Shown: in pieces, positions 60,314 to 64,000 of the stretch
How positions within the stretch are numbered: the stretch's first letter is position 1
Layout: every line of letters starts with the position of its first letter
The notes under the pieces: model-generated
Seen by the model: only the letters and a program-made list of their open reading frames with translations
Told to the model about the DNA's origin: nothing
Databases searched by the model: none
Program-made: the position numbers and the translations under genes
Assembly: GCF_022811925.1 (NCBI RefSeq)
Contig: NZ_CP065511.1
Location: forward strand, 3,527,501-3,591,500
DNA from: Cytobacillus oceanisediminis
Lineage (GTDB): Bacteria > Bacillota > Bacilli > Bacillales > Cytobacillaceae
Direction of reading: 5' to 3'
Length of the DNA stretch: 64,000 nt

Positions 60314-61564
60314 CTAATAAGATTCATAGATCTCTTTTTTTATAAATGTGTTTAACCTCTTTGCTAAAACTGTCCAAATCGCGGCTAAAATAAGCAGTAT
60401 GATCGAACCGCCCCAATATAAAAATGTAAAACCAGCCTCTAATTGGATTAATATGTAACTAATCGCCGGTCCTAAAGCTGCCCCCACATCTTGAGAGATG
60501 GAGTATATCGTAAGGAAAGAAACCACGTTTGCAGTTTTTGCTGTGTCCAGGGCAATCGTGTCCAGAATGGTTAATAAAATAGTAGCTCCAGCCATCACAA
60601 GAAGAGTAACGGCTATCCACAGCCCTAATGGAAGTCTAATGGATACCATTCCAAAGATAAATCCTGCAGAGATTAAAGAAACGATAAAAATCGGCAGCCT
60701 CCCCCGCGCTCCATCAGACCAGTGCCCCACTGTCCTTCCCAGAAAAGGTTCCCATGTCCATCTTACCGCTTGGATTATCCCTGATAATAATGTAACACTG
60801 ACAACCACATTCCATATTGATATTCTCTCTCCGTAAAAATGTTCAATCAAGGAACTCAGTGTGGATGTCACTATTCCTTGATATAACATGGCAATGAGAA
60901 AACCTGAAACAATAATGGATGCTTTATATCCGGCCTTTCCAATAAAAGGCTTCTCTTCAGCCATTCTATCTTTCTTTTCAGGAGTCTCCCCATCCTGATT
61001 TATATTAGAATTCAGCATTAAAGGCAGCCCCAATAGGGACAATAACCCAAATGCAATTGAAACCGTGCTCAAACCTATAATCGGAACGAGGAAGCCCCCA
61101 ATCAGCATTCCGACCAGGCTTCCTGTTCGGTAGAGCCCGTTATATAAGCCCATAGAACTTCCACGCTTATTGTTTTCAGCATATACGGCAACAACCGACA
61201 ATCCGCCGATTCGAAAAAATGACCAGGCAATCCCCCATAATGCACGGAGAATCACCCAGGCAGCAAATCCTTCGAAAACACCGTAGCCTATCGTTGTGAA
61301 TCCGCCTAACAGGACGGCAATGATCAGGCCAGCCTTTAATGAAATATGTTTATACATCCAGCCTGCTAATGGATTAAAAGGCAATCGTATGAAACGGTTT
61401 ATTGATAGGAGCACACCTACTTGCCAAATGGAATCCTGGCCTGCACTTTCCCAATAAATAGGCAAGGCAATATACAGCATGGAATCACCTAAAAGACTTA
61501 AAGCTGTAACTATGGCGACTATTATTATAGGATTTGAAGATAATTGATTTTTAATAGCCGCCAT
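60314..61564 (-). CDS. MFS efflux transporter (possible ArsK/organoarsenical exporter)
   Basis: The 416-residue protein has 12 membrane spans, with RFIRLPFNPLAGWMYKH between spans 2 and 3 (motif A-like) and a long central loop (GETPEKKDRMAEEK). It is a drug-type MFS exporter. Gene order with an ArsN1-like acetyltransferase 13 bp downstream suggests it exports arsenical or acetylated product, which cannot be seen in the sequence itself. ATG 61564 lies about 10 nt after AGGAG. Confidence 0.75.
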   Translation of the reverse strand: MAAIKNQLSSNPIIIVAIVTALSLLGDSMLYIALPIYWESAGQDSIWQVGVLLSINRFIRLPFNPLAGWMYKHISLKAGLIIAVLLGGFTTIGYGVFEGFAAWVILRALWGIAWSFFRIGGLSVVAVYAENNKRGSSMGLYNGLYRTGSLVGMLIGGFLVPIIGLSTVSIAFGLLSLLGLPLMLNSNINQDGETPEKKDRMAEEKPFIGKAGYKASIIVSGFLIAMLYQGIVTSTLSSLIEHFYGERISIWNVVVSVTLLSGIIQAVRWTWEPFLGRTVGHWSDGARGRLPIFIVSLISAGFIFGMVSIRLPLGLWIAVTLLVMAGATILLTILDTIALDTAKTANVVSFLTIYSISQDVGAALGPAISYILIQLEAGFTFLYWGGSIILLILAAIWTVLAKRLNTFIKKEIYESY

Positions 61565-61582
61565 AAGTCATTCTCTCCTTTC

Positions 61583-61792
61583 TTAATCATTCGAATGATT
61601 CAGTAAATCCCGATAAGCCAAAAGAAATTGTGTATACGTTTCCTTCCCCATTTCACTTTCGCGCAATCGAAACAGCCTTTCAAACGTTCTATCTTTAGCT
61701 TCCTCAACAGAACAACCAAATGCATTCATGAGTAATTTCATATATGAAATAAAATATTCTTTTTTGAGCGCTCCAGCATGATTGATGGTCAT
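61583..61792 (-). CDS. Small helical protein of unknown function
   Basis: ATG 61792 (8 nt after AAAGG) gives 69 residues; two further upstream in-frame starts (61801, 61798) are closer to the site. The product has an N-terminal patch (MTINHAGALKKEYFISYM) and amphipathic helices (EEAKDRTFERLFRLRESE), no membrane span, a single Cys. No family was recognised. It sits between flavoprotein and transporter in the same transcript and may be an accessory subunit. Confidence 0.55.
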   Translation of the reverse strand: MTINHAGALKKEYFISYMKLLMNAFGCSVEEAKDRTFERLFRLRESEMGKETYTQFLLAYRDLLNHSND

Positions 61793-61831
61793 TGGCATCA
61801 CCTTTATTAGGGAAGTAATTCTCCCCTTTAA

Positions 61832-63211
61832 TTAATTGCAACAAGAAAAATCAGGTTCATCACAGGAGCTTTTTAGATTAACACTGCAAACACCCGTTTC
61901 CGGCAAATCCAGCTCCACTTTTTCAGCAGCGGCGATATCACCGCTTAGATGAGCTGCCACTGACCTAACCTGCTCATAGCCTGTCGCCATCAAGAAGGTT
62001 GGAGCACGGCCATAGCTTTTTGAACCCACGATATAAAAATTCTTCTCAGGCTGTCTTAACTCCTTTTCTCCATGGGGGCGAACCGTACCGCAGCTATGAA
62101 TATTAGGATCAATTAATGGTGCTAGTGCTTCTACGCTTTCAGTTGAAGAATCTATGGAAGTACGGAGTTCATTTATGATTGAAAAATCCGGACGGCTTCC
62201 TGTATTGACAATCATTTCATCGATTCCATCCAGGCTGCCCGGCTTGCCATTTTGAATGCCTATTAACTCGATTCCCGTTTCTGACTTTTTGACCAACTGG
62301 ATGCGAAATGGAGTAATGACCTCCACTTGACCATTATCAACCAATTGGTGGATTCTGCTTCCGAGGCGGCCGCGTGCTTCAAGTGCATCTTTTTCTTCTC
62401 CTCCGTAGGCATCCTCAACCTGATTTCTTCTCATAATCCATAGAATTTCCGTTTCGGGATAAGAATCTTTCAATGTGGCTAAATCCAGCAAGGAATTAAT
62501 CGCTGAATGGCCTCCCCCGACAACTGCTATGCGCTTATTCCGATAGCGCTGCTGCTCACTCCCTAATATATCGGGTATTCCATAAAATATCTTTTCCTTC
62601 AGTTCCTTCTCATCAGCCAGCCATATTCCGCTTGAGGAAGCTGGATTAGGATTTCCCCAGGTGCCTGCTGCATCAATTACTGCTCTCGATTCGAATGTTT
62701 TGTACTCTCCATTCTGCTCAGCATGGATGACATAAGGGGAATTTTCCCTATTTGCAGTTTTCATTTTATCGGTGTCTTTTCTGCCAACTGATAAAACTTT
62801 CGTATTAAGGTGAATGAAAGGCTTTATCTCAGGTAACCTTGACAGTGGCTTTAGATATTGTTCAACTAGTTCCTCCCCGGAAGGCAAAGCTTCCAATTGC
62901 GGCTGTACCCAGCCATTGGCGCTTAATAACCTGGCAGCAGCTTTATCAATATTGTATCGCCAAGGTGAGAATAAGCGAATATGACCCCAGCTCTTAATAT
63001 TGGCTCCAGCTTGCTTCCCCGACTCCAGCAAAATAAATGATTTCCCCCTGCTTGCCAGGTGTGCAGCAGCTGCCAGCCCAACCGGTCCGGCGCCAATTAT
63101 AGCAACAGGCAACTCTCTTCCTTCATCCTTGCTTCGTGAAGACTTTTCTGACTCGTTTTTCTTAGGCGTGCAGCATCCTTTGACAACAAAAAGATCATTC
63201 TGATTAGTCAT
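61832..63211 (-). CDS. FAD-dependent oxidoreductase with Cys pairs (arsenic-operon flavoprotein)
   Basis: From ATG 63211 (5 nt after AGGAG) the protein is 459 residues. It has two dinucleotide folds: FAD (VAIIGAGPVGLAAAAHL, about residue 35) and NAD(P) (RIAVVGGGHSAINSLLD, about 215), as in flavin-containing monooxygenase/thioredoxin reductase relatives. Unusual Cys pairs flank the catalytic body: KGCCTPKK near residue 12 and a C-terminal tail with CSVN, SSCDE and SCCN. Cys pairs at both ends suggest binding of a thiophilic ion such as As(III) or Sb(III), or relay of electrons to a thiol substrate. The frame is open to 63331, but that part overlaps the MarR gene. Role inferred from neighbours. 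Confidence 0.7.
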   Translation of the reverse strand: MTNQNDLFVVKGCCTPKKNESEKSSRSKDEGRELPVAIIGAGPVGLAAAAHLASRGKSFILLESGKQAGANIKSWGHIRLFSPWRYNIDKAAARLLSANGWVQPQLEALPSGEELVEQYLKPLSRLPEIKPFIHLNTKVLSVGRKDTDKMKTANRENSPYVIHAEQNGEYKTFESRAVIDAAGTWGNPNPASSSGIWLADEKELKEKIFYGIPDILGSEQQRYRNKRIAVVGGGHSAINSLLDLATLKDSYPETEILWIMRRNQVEDAYGGEEKDALEARGRLGSRIHQLVDNGQVEVITPFRIQLVKKSETGIELIGIQNGKPGSLDGIDEMIVNTGSRPDFSIINELRTSIDSSTESVEALAPLIDPNIHSCGTVRPHGEKELRQPEKNFYIVGSKSYGRAPTFLMATGYEQVRSVAAHLSGDIAAAEKVELDLPETGVCSVNLKSSCDEPDFSCCN

Positions 63212-63250
63212 GCTTTCTCCTCTTTTCTCCAAATTAGGATTGATTAATTT

Positions 63251-63269
63251 TACTTGCAATATGCAAGTA
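63251..63269. promoter_or_regulatory. Palindromic operator candidate before the flavoprotein gene
   Basis: TACTTGCA (63251-63258), ATA, TGCAAGTA (63262-63269): perfect 8-bp arms. The core TTGCA-ATA-TGCAA resembles TTGTA-ATT-TGCAA at 63771-63783 in the MarR gene promoter. It lies 40 bp before the flavoprotein start. Confidence 0.6.
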
Positions 63270-63284
63270 TTACACCCAGGGGAT

Positions 63285-63734
63285 TTACCCCTGCATTGGC
63301 TTACAGCATGCACTGGACTTTGCCATCGCATTATTTAACAAATGAATCGAGCGGATGACTGTTTCTTTTTCAAACTCATTCATTTGGGAAAAAACCTCAT
63401 GTAAAAATGAATTCATCTGCTGATCTATTGAACCTGCAATATACTTGCCTTCAGCAGTCAGCGAAAGAATACTGATTCTCTTATCAGCAGGATCAGGCAT
63501 TTTCTTTACTAAATTCATCTTGACTAAAGACTGAACCTGCCTGCTGAAAGTAGTAATTTCCGTCCCTAACGTATCTGCAATCTGCTGCATGGACGGGTTA
63601 TGCTGATTGTCAATCTCATAAAGAATATGGCTTTGAATGAGGGAAATATCGCAACCGCCGACACTGCAGCAATTCTTATTAAGTAAACCAAAACGGCGCG
63701 TCATTACTTGAAACAAACTGCGAAGATTTTCCAT
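63285..63734 (-). CDS. MarR-family regulator with Cys clusters
   Basis: From ATG 63734 (GAGGTG just upstream) the protein is 149 residues: a MarR winged helix (SMQQIADTLGTEITTFSRQVQSLVKM, then DKRISILSLTAEG). It carries NKNCCSVGGCD in the N-terminal dimerisation helix region and ACCKP at the C-terminus, so five Cys in two clusters. That is unusual for MarR and suggests sensing of thiol-reactive metals or organoarsenicals. It is the first gene of the operon, with candidate operators at its own and the flavoprotein promoters. Confidence 0.78.
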   Translation of the reverse strand: MENLRSLFQVMTRRFGLLNKNCCSVGGCDISLIQSHILYEIDNQHNPSMQQIADTLGTEITTFSRQVQSLVKMNLVKKMPDPADKRISILSLTAEGKYIAGSIDQQMNSFLHEVFSQMNEFEKETVIRSIHLLNNAMAKSSACCKPMQG

Positions 63735-63750
63735 TATTTTCACCTCTTGG

Positions 63751-63783
63751 TTACATTATAGCTATATTATTTGTAATTTGCAA
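63751..63783. promoter_or_regulatory. Dyad and operator candidate upstream of the MarR gene
   Basis: TTACA (63751-63755) to TGTAA (63772-63776) flank the centre TATAGCTATA (63757-63766), a dyad 17 bp before the MarR start. Overlapping it, TTGTA-ATT-TGCAA (63771-63783) is similar to the palindrome at 63253-63267. Probable autoregulation. Confidence 0.5.
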
Positions 63784-63810
63784 CTAATTTTTTGAATTTT
63801 TTTACCAAAA

Positions 63811-63839
63811 AAGCAGACCCCCATTTTTCAGGTCTGCTT
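63811..63839 (-). terminator. Terminator of the SMR gene
   Basis: AAGCAGACC (63811-63819) pairs with GGTCTGCTT (63831-63839); on the minus strand TTTTTTGGT follows. It lies 28 bp past the SMR stop. Confidence 0.9.
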
Positions 63840-63866
63840 CCGATATGATCATAGCTTAATAAGTAC

Positions 63867-64000
63867 TTAAGATGTCAACCCCAGACCAATAACTCCAATT
63901 AATATAAACGCCAGGGATAAAAATTGTTTATATCCGAATTTTTCTTTAAACCAGAACAAACCAGCCAGCGTAATGCCAATGCTCCCTACTCCTGTCCAAA
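63867..64000 (-). CDS. SMR-family small multidrug efflux protein (C-terminal part, partial)
   Basis: The window edge cuts the gene; the last 44 codons are visible, ending at TAA 63869-63867. The residues WTGVGSIGITLAGLFWFKEK and FILIGVIGLGLTS are the third-to-fourth-helix region of SMR (EmrE/SugE/QacC) proteins, which export cationic drugs or guanidinium as antiparallel dimers. A terminator follows. It may or may not belong to the arsenic region. Confidence 0.85.
   Translation of the reverse strand, partial: WTGVGSIGITLAGLFWFKEKFGYKQFLSLAFILIGVIGLGLTS

Noticed and set aside
63212..63331. 40-residue N-terminal extension of the flavoprotein (with extra Cys)
   Set aside because: It overlaps the end of the MarR gene and the palindrome; AGGAG sits 5 nt before ATG 63211, the better start.

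Overview
The window looks like chromosome of a low-GC Bacillaceae bacterium (Bacillus/Cytobacillus/Mesobacillus type). Shine-Dalgarno sites are strong (GGAGG class), TTG and GTG starts are frequent, and the recognisable genes are Bacillus-type: cutC, a YwaF-like protein, a DUF421 protein, an RsbR paralogue with a sigma-B-like promoter, a complete phn C-P lyase operon with PhoP-box-like repeats, and a tatA gene beside Tat-dependent phosphoesterases. No rRNA, tRNA or CRISPR array was seen.

Layout. 1-2.2 kb: the end of an unknown gene, then an IS110-family element whose transposase is frameshifted and whose long 3' non-coding end is a candidate bridge-RNA locus. 2.2-8.5 kb (minus strand): an acetyltransferase fragment and a thiazole/oxazole-modified peptide (TOMM) cluster of the heterocycloanthracin/sonorensin type: a Cys-rich precursor, a ThiF-like maturation protein, a YcaO cyclodehydratase and a SagB-type dehydrogenase. 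8.9-20.3 kb: NhaC-type antiporter, flavin amine oxidase, MutS2-like ATPase without an Smr domain, small lipoprotein and membrane proteins, GNAT, Cof-type HAD phosphatase, CutC, asparaginase II and a ROK regulator. 20.5-29.1 kb: an operon joining an Opp/Dpp-type ABC transporter to a Gfo/Idh/MocA dehydrogenase and two TIM-barrel sugar isomerase/epimerases. 29.4-41.5 kb: phosphonate transport and C-P lyase (phnCDEE, phnGHIJKLM, phnF, a hexapeptide transferase and a PHP-domain phosphodiesterase). 41.8-44.8 kb: tatA with two Tat-signal metallophosphoesterases. 45-56.4 kb: DeoR regulator, a small putative stress protein, HD hydrolase, YwaF-like protein, RsbR paralogue, YqcI-like protein, DUF421 protein, an MMPL exporter with a two-component system, and a DUF5661 protein. 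56.4-58.9 kb: arsR-arsB-arsC followed by a HesB-like gene with an in-frame TGA that reads best as selenocysteine. 59.8-63.8 kb: a second, apparently arsenic-related operon (Cys-rich MarR regulator, Cys-rich flavoprotein, small protein, MFS transporter, ArsN1-like acetyltransferase). The window ends inside an SMR efflux gene.

Four intergenic tandem arrays stand out. Two unrelated arrays have the same 52-bp period, one with 12 copies and one with about 6-8, and each repeats a hairpin. Two further arrays, 18 kb apart, share one 20-bp repeat (TGACCGATA plus a variable half). Other non-coding structure includes a 114-bp nested palindrome resembling a BIME, a GC-rich 129-bp dispersed-type repeat, paired PhoP-like boxes with a shared palindrome at two phn promoters, a motif repeated at two promoters of the MarR operon, and nested inverted repeats in front of the peptide-transporter operon.

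The most notable items are the probable selenocysteine-containing HesB-like gene inside an arsenic operon, the Cys-rich arsenic/thiol-stress operon, the unusual two-part core of the TOMM precursor, and the equal-period intergenic arrays. All calls rest on reading the sequence; no database search or folding was run.
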